64,000 nt of DNA from Nissolia schottii. Lineage: Eukaryota; Streptophyta; Magnoliopsida; Fabales; Fabaceae. Below, piece after piece: positions 12,239 to 23,035 of this stretch. The stretch lies in assembly GCA_003254905.1 (NCBI GenBank), contig QANU01001109.1, positions 62,001 through 126,000 of the forward strand, written 5' to 3'. The notes under the pieces are model-generated. The model was not told the origin of the DNA and ran no database searches. It saw only the letters and a list, made by a program, of their open reading frames with translations. Numbering within the stretch: the stretch's first letter is position 1; every line of letters starts with the position of its first letter. The position numbers and the translations under genes are program-made.

Positions 12239-12453
12239 TGCTACATAGACACTTAATTTTATACATCCATACATACACCATTAATAATGCACAAACTTTA
12301 TTTTCATGAGTACACAAACATTACAAACTTATAGATGATATTCTCAATTATACTTAATTAAGTGCACAAACATTACAAGAATTAAAACACAAACTTTATG
12401 TATATAAGTATAAGGTGTATGTATGATGTATATTTTTTAGTGTACGTGTAGCA
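12239..12453. mobile_element. MITE, copy 2 of the 8103-8317 family
   Basis: Ends TGCTACATAGACAC and GTGTACGTGTAGCA are inverted. The sequence aligns along its full length with 8103-8317, including the shared GTGCACAAACATTACA and TACACCATTAATAATGCACA blocks. Confidence 0.65.
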
Positions 12454-12760
12454 GGACTCATGCCATTATACTCCTAATTTATTAGTCTTAAAAATAGTAA
12501 TGTTTCAATAATATCTTTATCCTTTTTTGTATTATGAAATACTTTAACCAAATTAAATAAAAATATTTTAATAACCTTACTCTTTAAATCACTTTTAATT
12601 TTAAATATTTTAATACATGTATATTTAACCAAAGTGACAATTAAATTGATCGGGAGAGAATAATCATTAATAAAATTTTATTTGATAATAAATGACTTAT
12701 AAATTGACACTTTGTATAGTTTAACCCTTCTTTTCGCTAGTGAATATAAATAACATTTTT

Positions 12761-12761
<1 letters not shown>

Positions 12762-12810
<49 letters not shown>
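12762..12810. repeat. (AAT)n microsatellite
   Basis: An uninterrupted run of about sixteen AAT units, roughly 170 bp upstream of the ACLB TATA box. Confidence 0.95.
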
Positions 12811-12811
<1 letters not shown>

Positions 12812-12942
12812 TGATATTGCTTCCCCACCTACCTCCAACCCTACCCAGCCAACTAGCCAAGCCACCTTCTTTCTTGCACTAACAAATAAACAAAACAAAA
12901 GGAAGTAAGTAAGTAAATTTTGTACTGCTAACTACCACTTGC

Positions 12943-12948
12943 CACGTG
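12943..12948. promoter_or_regulatory. G-box (CACGTG) in the ACLB promoter
   Basis: A perfect CACGTG palindrome in the context GCCACGTGAC lies 34 bp upstream of the TATA box. bHLH and bZIP factors, including phytochrome-interacting factors, bind this motif in plants; use here is inferred. Confidence 0.55.
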
Positions 12949-12981
12949 ACACTCACCCTCCCCACACTCTCTCACGCTCAC

Positions 12982-12988
12982 TATATAA
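12982..12988 (+). promoter_or_regulatory. TATA box of ACLB
   Basis: TATATAA sits in a C/T-rich core promoter, followed about 30 bp later by a pyrimidine-rich stretch likely to contain the transcription start (around 13015). Confidence 0.7.
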
Positions 12989-13014
12989 ACCCTCTCTCAA
13001 CCCACTCATTCATT

Positions 13015-14480
13015 TCCAGCCTTCCCATCCAACTCGCTCTCTCGACTCAGCTCCTTGCCTCCGAGTCTCCGAGCCGAGTCAAGTCAGGTACTCACTCTAA
13101 CTAACTCTAACCACTAACCACCTAACTAAACTCTTTCTTCTTCTTCTTCTTCGCGATGCTAGATCTCATTTTCGATGCTCTTCATTTCGCAATTCATTCT
13201 GATCTTCGTTTGAATTTTGCGATTTTTCGTGAAACGCTTGACGCTTGAACGAATTATTCTTCATTGTTGTTGTTGTTGTTGTTGTTGTTTTCTCTTTTGA
13301 TTCATTTGTTGTTTGCTCGATGAGTTTGAAATCTTCAGAATCTCTTCTGTTCTTTATCGGAATCGGGGATTTTTCAGTTTCCGTTTGATCGTTTGGAGTT
13401 CAAGCTTCGCGGATCTTAGGTGCATTCGGCGTTTGTGCGGTTTCTGTCTGGTTGAGCCTTTTAGCGGTGGGTGGTTGGGGGATTAGTTGGTGTGAATGGA
13501 ATTGGTATAATGTCGTACCTGTTTGGTTGGAGTTTGTTGGTTGGTTGCTGGAATGGAAAACTTAGTCTGGTTTTGGATCTGCTTCGTTGACTAGTTTCCT
13601 TTTTGTTTATATTTTGCATTTTTTGAAATTTAATACTGTAATTCTAAGTTTCCTTTCGTGTGGTGAATTGTTGAGTGAGGATTTATTTCCTTAAACTAGA
13701 TGTTTGCAGTGTAAGTGAATTGAAATCAAGACGAACTTGAATTGTTGCAATGGAAGGAGTATGATTCTTGTCGTCACCACTTTGGGAGAGCTTTACGTGC
13801 TAACCATTGCCAATCCAAAATTGTGAAAGCAATTCCTTGGACGAAAAAGGATGTGGTCTTTATTGGTGAATGGGATTTTGAACTCTCATTTCCATGGATA
13901 TGCAGCATGTGTTGTCTTCCTTTTCATCTTGCACAGATTTCTAATTCCAGCTTGGTTACCGTTGCTGATTGTATGAGTAGGGTGACTTGATGCCCTGCAA
14001 ATTGTTGGATTTTCTGGCATTACTAATGTGGTTGATGTACTCTGTTTTGTTGCATCATTTGTCAACGTGTCCTTCTGATTGGCATCCTTTTAGACTAATG
14101 AGGCTACGGGCCTTAATTTCTTATTTGCTGGATCTCCTCTTATTTGATAGTGACAATTTAGAGTTCATGTGCTTATTGTTGCAAATCACACAAAAACTTA
14201 TCTTCTTTAATATGTAGTTGTCTAAAATAGTTTGTCGATGTTTGATCTAAAAGTAAAATATTGTTCTCTTTATGTGATTTCAGCAGATTTGGAGAATATA
14301 CGATGGTTATTTCTTTTTCTTTTTTCTTCAATTTTTTTGGTTTGTTTCTTTGTATTATATTTTTAAACATGACGTTTGGTTTGGTAATGTACCAAAAATT
14401 CCCTTATACTGTATCTAGTTTCTACTTCAATATAGATTGTAATGTACTAGTTTGTCATCAGATCTATCTATTTATTCATC
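13015..14480 (+). other. ACLB 5' leader: non-coding exon 1 and leader intron
   Basis: A non-coding first exon runs from about 13015 to 13087 and ends in CAG before GTACTC. A 1374-bp intron follows to the acceptor ATCAG at 14461, and the second exon gives 19 bases of leader before the ATG at 14481. The intron starts with TTCTTC repeats and a (TTG)n run near 13266-13289 and is T-rich, as leader introns of highly expressed plant genes often are. Open frames inside it (13742-14563) have no protein likeness. The exact transcript start is an estimate. Confidence 0.65.
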
Positions 14481-17400
14481 ATGGCAACTGGACAACTATT
14501 CTCCCGTACTACACAAGCTTTGTTTTACAACTACAAGCAACTTCCTATCCAGCGGATGCTTGATTTTGACTTCCTTTGTGGTTCGTATTGGCTCTCATCT
14601 TAATATATTCTTCCAGACATGTTAGAGCAAATTATACTGACTCTAAATTATTATTAATGGAAACTCCAATTTTGTAATTGTAGGTAGGGAAACACCATCA
14701 GTTGCTGGAATAATTAATCCTGGTTCCGAGGGATTTCAGAAGCTCTTTTTTGGTCAGGAAGAAATTGCCATCCCAGTTCATGCTACGTGAGTGTCTGTCT
14801 GTCTCTATACAAAAATTGTCCTTTTCCTGCTTTAAGTATGATTTTGGTTAATTGTCATTGACTCGTTGAGGAGTGATTTTTTCTTCATTTTAGCAGTCTC
14901 CTTACTTTTACAGCCTGCCATTGAATACATCATTGAATGACATTCTTGTTTGTCTAGTGTAATGTGTTCTTAGCTGTATGTTGACTTATTTTGCAGCATT
15001 GAAGCAGCTTGTGCTGCACATCCTACTGCTGATGTCTTCATCAATTTTGCATCATTTAGAAGGTCAGTATATCATTTACTATTGTTGGTTCAATGGTATC
15101 TTATTCACAACACATGAGTACAATGAAAAATGTTTGATTTACATGTAGTGCTGCGGCATCATCCATGGCTGCTTTGAAGCAACCAACAATTAGAGTTGTT
15201 GCCATAATTGCTGAAGGAGTGCCTGAGTCAGACACCAAGCAGTTGATTGCATATGCCAGGGCAAACAATAAGGTGAGAGGTGAAATGGGAATTGAAAGCA
15301 AATCAACTCAATAGCTGAATATAATAACCTGGAAAAGCTTATTTTAGTGCTCATGACGTTGTAGGTTGTTATTGGCCCAGCTACTGTTGGAGGCATTCAA
15401 GCTGGTGCTTTTAAGATTGGTGACACAGCTGGAACAATTGACAATATAATTCAGTGCAAGCTCTACAGGCCTGGATCTGTTGGATTTGTTTCTAAATCTG
15501 TACGTATTTTGTAGTTGTCATCTTTTTCACAGAGGATAGACTTTTTTTATCTAGTATCACTGTGAATCTTTTGACAAACTTCCTACCTTTGTGTGTTAAC
15601 GAGCTGTTGGATTTTGTTCAAGATATTTTTAAATGCATATTTTTACTTTTAGATGTGAATATATGATACTTTGTTTTCTACCTGTATTGTACCCAGAGTA
15701 AGATTTGACCATTTCTAGCTAGTTTAAGTTCCAAATAGCTAGCTGCTACAAGATCTTCGTAATAATCCTATTATATATGAACAAATCATGTCTTTTTCCT
15801 GTTTATACTTGTCTCCTTCATGGCTTCATTGGTCTAAAATCTTGAGTAGCATAGTTTCTAAACAATCTCTTCAATTTTTTTTTTCATTCTTATTCAGTAG
15901 GTTCAGTTTTTATAGATAGTAAACTGAATGTAGATGCAAGTGCAACAGGATAAACTGGCATGGTTACTTTGTAATTTTTTGGAGCTCACACCCTGATCTT
16001 TGAATTTACAGTTCTATCATTTTGTTTATTCTTTCTAAAAGAACTAACAAAGTTTTCTTTAAAATTTTGGTGAGAATTGAACTCGATCTAAATTTAGATT
16101 TCAGAGTGGAAATGATGACATTCTGATTATAACTATGGTGATGAAAAATAGATATATCTATTTATCCTTTGCAGAATACGGTTGTGCACAATCCTTTTGA
16201 TAAATAATGGATATGGTAAAAGTTTTTTTAGCTAAAATGACATTTATACATGAAATTGTTTCTGTGTTAATATTTTCGATTTTTGAATGGTGGTTTGTAG
16301 AAATTCAGAGCGTTATTTCTTTTGGCATTTCTAATGCAATGATTCTTAATGAAGATAACCTTCTGACTGCAGGGTGGGATGTCCAATGAATTATACAACA
16401 CTATTGCCCGTGTATCTAATGGAATTTATGAAGGTATCATCAGGTTTATATGTTGATCATATCTTGCTGAATTTGTTGATTCTAGTGATAAGTTATTTTT
16501 TGTTTTGCTATAGGCATTGCCATTGGAGGAGATGTTTTCCCAGGTTCCACACTTTCTGACCATGTTTTGCGGTTTAACAACATACCACAAGTAAGTTTTT
16601 GCTTTTCATCTTGGGGAAATACAAAAATATCTACAAAGCATTAACAACTGACAAGAATAAGTTTATGAGTTTCTTGTGAATGACTGGTCTGGAATTACGT
16701 TGAATCTCAGGTTAAAATGATTGTAGTACTTGGTGAACTTGGTGGGCGTGATGAGTATTCTCTAGTTGAAGCCATGAAACAAGGGAAAGTGACAAAACCA
16801 GTTGTTGCCTGGGTTAGTGGAACCTGTGCAAGACTCTTCAAATCTGAAGTACAATTTGGTCATGCTGTATGTAACTGCTTCTTTTTCTTTGACTAATTTC
16901 TCAATCAAAGCATACATCATCAGGAATACAGCATTCTTAATGTTCATTGGTACTTGTATGAATCAGGGAGCCAAGAGTGGTGGTGAGATGGAATCTGCTC
17001 AAGCGAAGAATCAGGCACTTAGGGAAGCTGGAGCTGTTGTTCCCACTTCGTATGAAGCTTTTGAAGGTGCAATCAAAGAAACATTTGACAAATTGGTTAG
17101 TGTGAATGTATCTTGAAATCCATCTTTTATTGAGTTTTCTACCCTCTGTCCCTCTCCCCATCCCCTGAAGTAGGCTGTGTTTTGATGATGTCACTTTCAT
17201 TTCCTTTATCTGTATCAATTAAATGTTTGGGTCTTTCCCACCATTACTGTGGAGGAAAATTTCCTGTCTAAACCTATTTCACTAAATCAACTATCATTAA
17301 CTCACCTCACACCACTTCCTAATTCAAATTTCACATCCCACCTTACTTCACTACTCTCATTGTTTTTAAATTCAAATTTTAACATCTCTCTAACATAATA

Positions 17401-19764
17401 TTTTCTAATTTAAAGTTTAGATTCTCTAACAACTAAGATAAACACCATTTAATTTTTATTAAACAAAAACTCTCTAATATTTAATATATTTTAAATATAT
17501 TTTATTCAAAATTACTCTCATTTACTAAAAAAAATTTCATTATGAAAAAAGTTAAATTTATTATAAATGAACATAAAAATATATTAAAATAATACCGTGT
17601 AATACACCTGTATTATACTAGTAAGTTATAATATCATTGCCCGCTTATCATTTGTTAGGTTGAAGAAGGAAAGATCACACCAGTGAAGGAATTTACTCCT
17701 CCAGCAATCCCTGAGGACCTTAACTCTGCAATTAAGAGTGGAAAAGTCCGTGCTCCAACTCATATTATTTCCACCATTTCTGATGACAGAGGTATGTCAG
17801 GATCCCCTGAGGTTGTAACATCCAAATGGATGTCTTTCTTTGTGGATTACACTCAAATTTGATTGTAAAGCTAATTTGTTTTTCTTCCAATATTTTCTGA
17901 AGGTGAGGAGCCATGCTATGCTGGTGTACCCATGTCTTCCATCATTGAAAAGGGCTATGGTGTGGGTGATGTGATCTCTCTTTTGTGGTTTAAACGCAGC
18001 CTTCCCCGGTACTGTACTCAATTTATTGAGGTAGGCTATTCAATACAGCAGAGCAATTCAACAATGTTTGTTCTTCTTTTCTCTCTGCACGGGTCTTTCT
18101 TGAGTGTGCAAAACTGGTGTTTTTTAGATAGTTCTTCATGCTGTCAATTTTCTATTTAGATATTGTTTTCCAAAGAAGACTATTGATATCATCTTCCAGT
18201 TCTATCTTGCTGATACGTTATACATTGACCAGATCTGCATCATGCTATGTGCCGACCATGGTCCTTGTGTCTCTGGCGCTCACAATACTATTGTGACAGC
18301 AAGGGCTGGGAAGGATCTCGTTTCCAGTCTTGTATCAGGTAAATACGTGCCTTTAGTCTGTGTACACCTGAAGCAGTTTTGGCATGGTGACCATAACTGT
18401 GCTAGTAATGGCATAAGATGGTTAGTAATTTATGAACTTCTGAAACAGGTTTGCTTACAATTGGTCCTCGATTTGGGGGTGCCATTGATGATGCTGCCCG
18501 CTACTTCAAGGATGCTTATGATAGGGTATGATTAATGGACTTCTCTGGTGAAGCTGGGAGGAGGGGGTGGGGGGAAATTATATTTTTCCAATAAGAAACT
18601 TAAAAATCAAGGGAAAACTTTTAAAATTTTGAACTGCCCACCTCAACCCCCCCAAATATACCATGCAATCCATATTTTATCATACTGCAACCTTTGCTAC
18701 AGCTCTAACATGCAGTATTATACTTTGTCTTGTGACAGAGTCTCACACCTTATGAGTTTGTTGAAAGTATGAAGAAGAAGGGCATTCGTGTGCCAGGAAT
18801 AGGGCACAGGTATTGTATACTGTCTGTTCAATTAGTAATAATTTTTCTGTTTCTTTAGTTGTTGCTATTGATGTAAACCTATATATTTGCCAATGAGAAT
18901 TGGTTCAATTGGCAAGATCGAACTGCATAACTAAAAAGTCTCAGGTTTGATTCTTTCCATGGTTATTTATTAGTAGGTCAGTTGTAAGTAAGCCTTTGTT
19001 GAGGCTTGCAGCATACACTGACCTTCCCCCTAGACCCTTATTTTACCCTTATTTTTGTTTTTCTCCAAAAAAATCTGAATATCATGATTTTGGTTTGCTT
19101 TGTGTAAAAGGATCAAGAATAGGGACAACAAAGACAAGAGAGTTGAACTGCTACAACGGTTTGCACGCACACATTTTCCATCTGTGAAATACATGGAATA
19201 TGCTGTTCAAGTTGAAAACTACACCCTCACAAAGGCAAATAATCTAGTTCTTAACGTAGATGGTGCAATTGGTTCTCTTTTCTTGGATCTTCTTGCTGGT
19301 AGTGGAATGTTCACCAAACAAGAGATTGATGAAATTGTGGAGATTGGCTATCTGAATGGTCTCTTTGTGCTGGCACGCTCCATTGGTCTGATTGGGTGAG
19401 TTTAATTTAAATATACATATATATCTCCTGAAGAGCACTCACGACATTATTGTAGTTTTGGACTTATGTGGCCTTCTTGTTTACAATTCTCTTACGGTCC
19501 AAACGGGTTCCACTTTCAGTTAGGTGGTCCTCAGTCGCACTGATACTGACTGCTTGTTGGTTGATGACCAATTGTTATTGCATGGTCTTGTGTGAACCCA
19601 TTTATCTCTCAGTTTCCATCGACCTCAAGAATAAAAAAGCAACTTTATGGCTCGGTCTCATTCGTTGTTCCTTTTTTTTAAATTTCAGGCATACCTTTGA
19701 CCAAAAGAGATTGAAGCAACCACTCTACCGCCACCCATGGGAGGATGTCCTCTACACAAAGTGA
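14481..19764 (+). CDS. ACLB: ATP-citrate lyase subunit B (608 aa, 16 coding exons)
   Basis: The product is the B subunit of cytosolic heteromeric ATP-citrate lyase, which with subunit A turns citrate, CoA and ATP into acetyl-CoA, oxaloacetate, ADP and phosphate for fatty-acid elongation, sterols and flavonoids. Exons: 14481-14580, 14684-14786, 14997-15062, 15149-15272, 15365-15499, 16373-16433, 16514-16590, 16711-16866, 16967-17095, 17659-17791, 17903-18030, 18233-18338, 18449-18525, 18739-18809, 19111-19395, 19689-19764. They sum to 1827 bases, giving 608 aa, the usual length for plant ACLB. Order: CoA-ligase-like part, then citrate-synthase-like part. FGHAGAKSGGE contains the phospho-histidine (His273), split by the intron after exon 8; [13 protein letters not shown] and VPGIGHR lie in the synthase half. 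The enzyme appears complete. Introns 10 and 14 contain inserted repeat-like DNA. Confidence 0.95.
17225..17640. other. AT-rich expanded part of ACLB intron 10
   Basis: This stretch makes intron 10 the longest in the second half of the gene. It is AT-rich with a CACCT/TTCACTA-rich left portion. I could not identify clean ends or an element family. Confidence 0.35.
18885..19080 (+). repeat. Possible tRNA-derived SINE in ACLB intron 14
   Basis: A box-A-like stretch (TTGGTTCAATTGGCAAGATC) is followed about 40 bp later by a box-B-like AGGTTTGATTCTT and then a pyrimidine-rich tail, the layout of plant SINEs. Ends and target duplication are not clear. Confidence 0.35.
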
Positions 19765-20060
19765 GAGGGTTTTGTATGGCCAGAAGAACTTTGTCAAGAT
19801 TCAAATCAGCTATCTTTCAAGGATTCTTGCGTCTGAAATATGCTGGATTGACATTGTTTTAGCTGTTAGACTAGTGTTGTACGATCTGTTGGTGGAATTC
19901 TTGAGTTGTATTAAAATCCATAAAGAAAGAACTCAGTTAATTCTAAATATTTCTCGAACATTTTGATCTCTGATGGGCTGTGTGGCTTCAAAAGGAATTG
20001 GTTGCTAAGTTTTGCAATTTTGCGAAGTTCTACTCGTCATATACACGTTTAATATTTGTT
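19765..20060 (+). other. ACLB 3' untranslated region (approximate)
   Basis: Sequence after the stop codon, less AT-rich than the spacer beyond. The poly(A) site cannot be placed; AATAAA-like signals are ambiguous. Confidence 0.4.
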
Positions 20061-21031
20061 TATGGTGGCAACCATTTTAATCCCCAGTACATGGAAGGTT
20101 AGAGCATCTCCGGTGGAGAGATCAAACGAAGTAACCTGTAATTTGCTTTTTCAAATAAATTTTGAAAAGTAACTTGTACTATTTTTTTTTCCTAAATAAA
20201 GTAATATTATAAGATATTTCATTTTTAAAATGATATAAAGGTATACCTATTTTTTGTTCTTCAAAAGATATAATCTGTTTTTATCTTATTTATGGTATGA
20301 ATTACGGTCACCATTAACAAGTGGCATCACATAGAGACCACAAAATACAATTAAAATAATTCAATATAAACACATCCCCTTTCCATCAAATCTCTCTCTC
20401 TCTTACTCCCAGCTCCATCTTTACATCACACATAGCAGTGGTTATCCAAGGCACGGTTGATCTTATCTAAGACCCACCCAAGCATATTATATGTAAGATT
20501 GGCTAAGCTTATCCAAGCCAAGTCGAGCTTATTTGAACATAGCTTGGACCATTGTCGAGCTTCTATGAGTAATATATGTTCAACTGCAACAACACCCATA
20601 TTAGTGATGTAATTAGACATGTTGAACCTATCTATTCACGACTAATCAAGTTCAGATTCACTAGCACAAAATTTAGATCCCACCAAGGATTTTGAGAATC
20701 GTGAAATCCTATTTAGTGAGAAAAATATAGAGACTTCGTCATGTGCGCGGAGATGTTACTCTAGAGTTAGATAATTACATTTAACAGCAATGATATACAA
20801 TTCAACATATATTGTTGAACAATATTGCATGACAAGATCTAACACTGGTTTTTGTTTTAAGTTTACAAAATAAAAAATTTAAATACAAAAACAACATGAA
20901 ATCAACGCGCTTAATCGTACATCTGTCGAGCATGGTTCTTACTGAATCAAAGACCATTTCCCTACTTTTAATTGGTTTAAAAGCAACCCATTGAATTTTT
21001 CACTTCTGACGTGTGTTGTGAACATGTTCCC
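20061..21031. other. Intergenic spacer between ACLB and PHYB, no gene seen
   Basis: The stretch starts with an AGCATCTCCGGTGGAGAGAT motif at 20103 that looks like a MITE end, but I cannot find its partner. The open frame on the minus strand at 20426-20620 has no recognisable features. Confidence 0.4.
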
Positions 21032-21368
21032 ATTAGAGTTGCTCAACCTTGGCAACACCTACCTGAACCCAATTCTTCAAATTAGAATTGTTTGTTTTAA
21101 TTTTTTTTAATTAAATTTTTTTAAAATTTTCTTATACTTCAATCAAAATAAAACATTTTTTATACATACATTTCCATATAAAGCCAAAATTTTAGTCACT
21201 AGAGTATGGTAAAAGTAAGTCTATGTTATGTTGAGCCATTTTTTTTACAATAATATATTCTCTGCTCACACATAAATGTTACTTTTAACTTTTAAATATA
21301 TTTTTAAATTAATGCACTTGATTATAATTCTCTCAGCCCATTTATAAATGCCACTTTTGACTTTAGAT

Positions 21369-21403
<35 letters not shown>

Positions 21404-21650
21404 ATTTAAGAATATATCTAAAATCAAAACTAATGTAAGAAGACGGGGAAGGAGTATTAATTTATGTATAGTATTATTATTAATACACAATTATGAGTAC
21501 CTTAGATTTTTTCACGTCACACTTGTGGCGAAAAGATAAAACCGTGCACCAATCACCTTGACTCACCTGTGACCATACTTGTCAATCACGCTAGCACAAT
21601 GGCACCACTCCCTACTCCCACAATCACAAGAAATTCGAGCTCACAGGAAA
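21032..21650. repeat. Degenerate upstream copy of the PHYB 5' flanking sequence
   Basis: This stretch matches 22401-22815 in the same order and orientation. Shared anchors are ATTAGAGTTGCTCAACC (21032) against ATTAGAGTCGCTCAACC (22401), AGAGTATGG (21201 against 22563), the AATACACAATTAT block near 21483 against 22614, GTGGCGAAAAGATAAAA (21525 against 22705), CACCAATCA, and CTCCCTACT. The offset is about 1365 bp at the left and 1175 bp at the right, because copy 1 holds extra AT-rich DNA including an (AT)n run at 21375-21401. No PHYB coding sequence follows copy 1. Confidence 0.7.
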
Positions 21651-22400
21651 AGAGTTCTAAGATGGATCAAATCCAATATGGAAAAGAGTTTTTTGCTCCA
21701 ACCAGGAGATTAATGTCAATTATGGGGTTCAGATAATTGGGAAGCATGAACTTGGTAGCATTTGGGGACAAATAACTCCTTTAGTCATGAGATACAGAAG
21801 ATTGCCAAGGTTGGTATGAAGATGAAAGTGGGTGATGGCTCACTTTATTCTCTATGTCGACTTAAAAAGATGATTTTATTGCAAATATGGGAAACTGTGT
21901 GGAGGGAGTGTGTATACGGAGACTTAATTGAATGACATAGAGACTTGTTGGCAAATAGGTGCATCCACTGAATGACTCGATGGAGTTTGCCCTCTGCACA
22001 TGATGAGCTCCTCATTCTACATTGTTGTCTCACCACAGAAGACGCTAGAGAAGAGAACGAGAAGGAGAAGGAGGCGGTGGAGAGAGGGAGTGAAAGTGAG
22101 AGATGAAAGACAAGATCAATGTCTAATTAATTATGTAAGAAGGGACTAATTTATAAAATGATGCAGTAATGAATTTATTGTTAAATCATCCTTAAACTAT
22201 GTTAACTTAGATCTTTTGGTCCAAGACCAAGTACGTCCACAAGCTAGCCCGATCCACTATAACATGCTTCGTGAAGAGTGGAGTTTGAGAGAAAACTGGA
22301 GTGAGGAAAAAAAAAAATAAAAACTAGAAAAGCTTTGTTAGACATTATTGAATGTATTTATGTTGTATAAGTAGTGAGATTATATATCTAATATGATCTT
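21651..22400. other. Spacer between the two PHYB-upstream copies
   Basis: It contains a purine-rich GAGAAGGAGAAGGAGG stretch near 22050 and a small minus-strand open frame (21845-22036) with no recognisable motif. I see no gene. Confidence 0.4.
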
Positions 22401-23035
22401 ATTAGAGTCGCTCAACCTCAAACCTACTCGGACCCAATTCTTTAATTAAGTATTGTTTGTTTCAAGATTTTCTAATCAAATTCTTTTAAGATATACTGAT
22501 GATCACAAGAAATATATGTTATTGTACATACATTCTTATATAAAGCCAATATTGTAATCAGCAGAGTATGGTACAGCGGAGCATTAATTCATGTACTAGT
22601 AGTATTACTATTGATACACAATTATTATAGATTTAATAGCAATTTTATAATATTAGCGGGGAAGGGGTACCCTCAGCAATTTTGAGAAGCCGCAGTTGTT
22701 CAAAGTGGCGAAAAGATAAAATCCCGCACCAATCAGCTAGACTCACCGTGACCACGCTTCTAAATCATGCTGGCACCCCTCCCTACTGCGCAGCCACAGG
22801 AAATTCCAGCACGGCACCCCAAAAGAAAAACAAGAAACTGAAAGAAACGAAAATGGATTGAAATGAAAGAAAATAAAACAGCAGCAAGCAAGCAGCAGAG
22901 AGAGGAGTGACACTGCTCCTATGTATGGGTCATAATCACTTCTCACAATAAAACCCCCAAAACCAACAGCAGAGAGAATAGGACACTCACTCTTAGCAAC
23001 TTTCTCTAACCTAAATTCTGCACTCGAACTTGGAA
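22401..23035 (+). promoter_or_regulatory. PHYB upstream region and 5' leader
   Basis: The proximal part contains GTGGCGAAAAGATAAAA (an I-box-like GATAA core, 22705-22721) and CACCAATCA, a CCAAT motif, at 22728. Both motifs also occur in the degenerate copy upstream. An A-rich leader runs from roughly 22830 to the start codon. I cannot point to a convincing TATA box, and the transcription start is not placed. Confidence 0.5.

Noticed and set aside
13742..14563. Several open frames before the ACLB start
   Set aside because: They lie in the leader intron, have T-rich composition and no domain. Only the piece from 14481 is coding, in the ACLB frame.
23030..23035. Earlier start of PHYB
   Set aside because: The upstream in-frame codon is TTG; the first ATG at 23036 begins the expected MASASR sequence.
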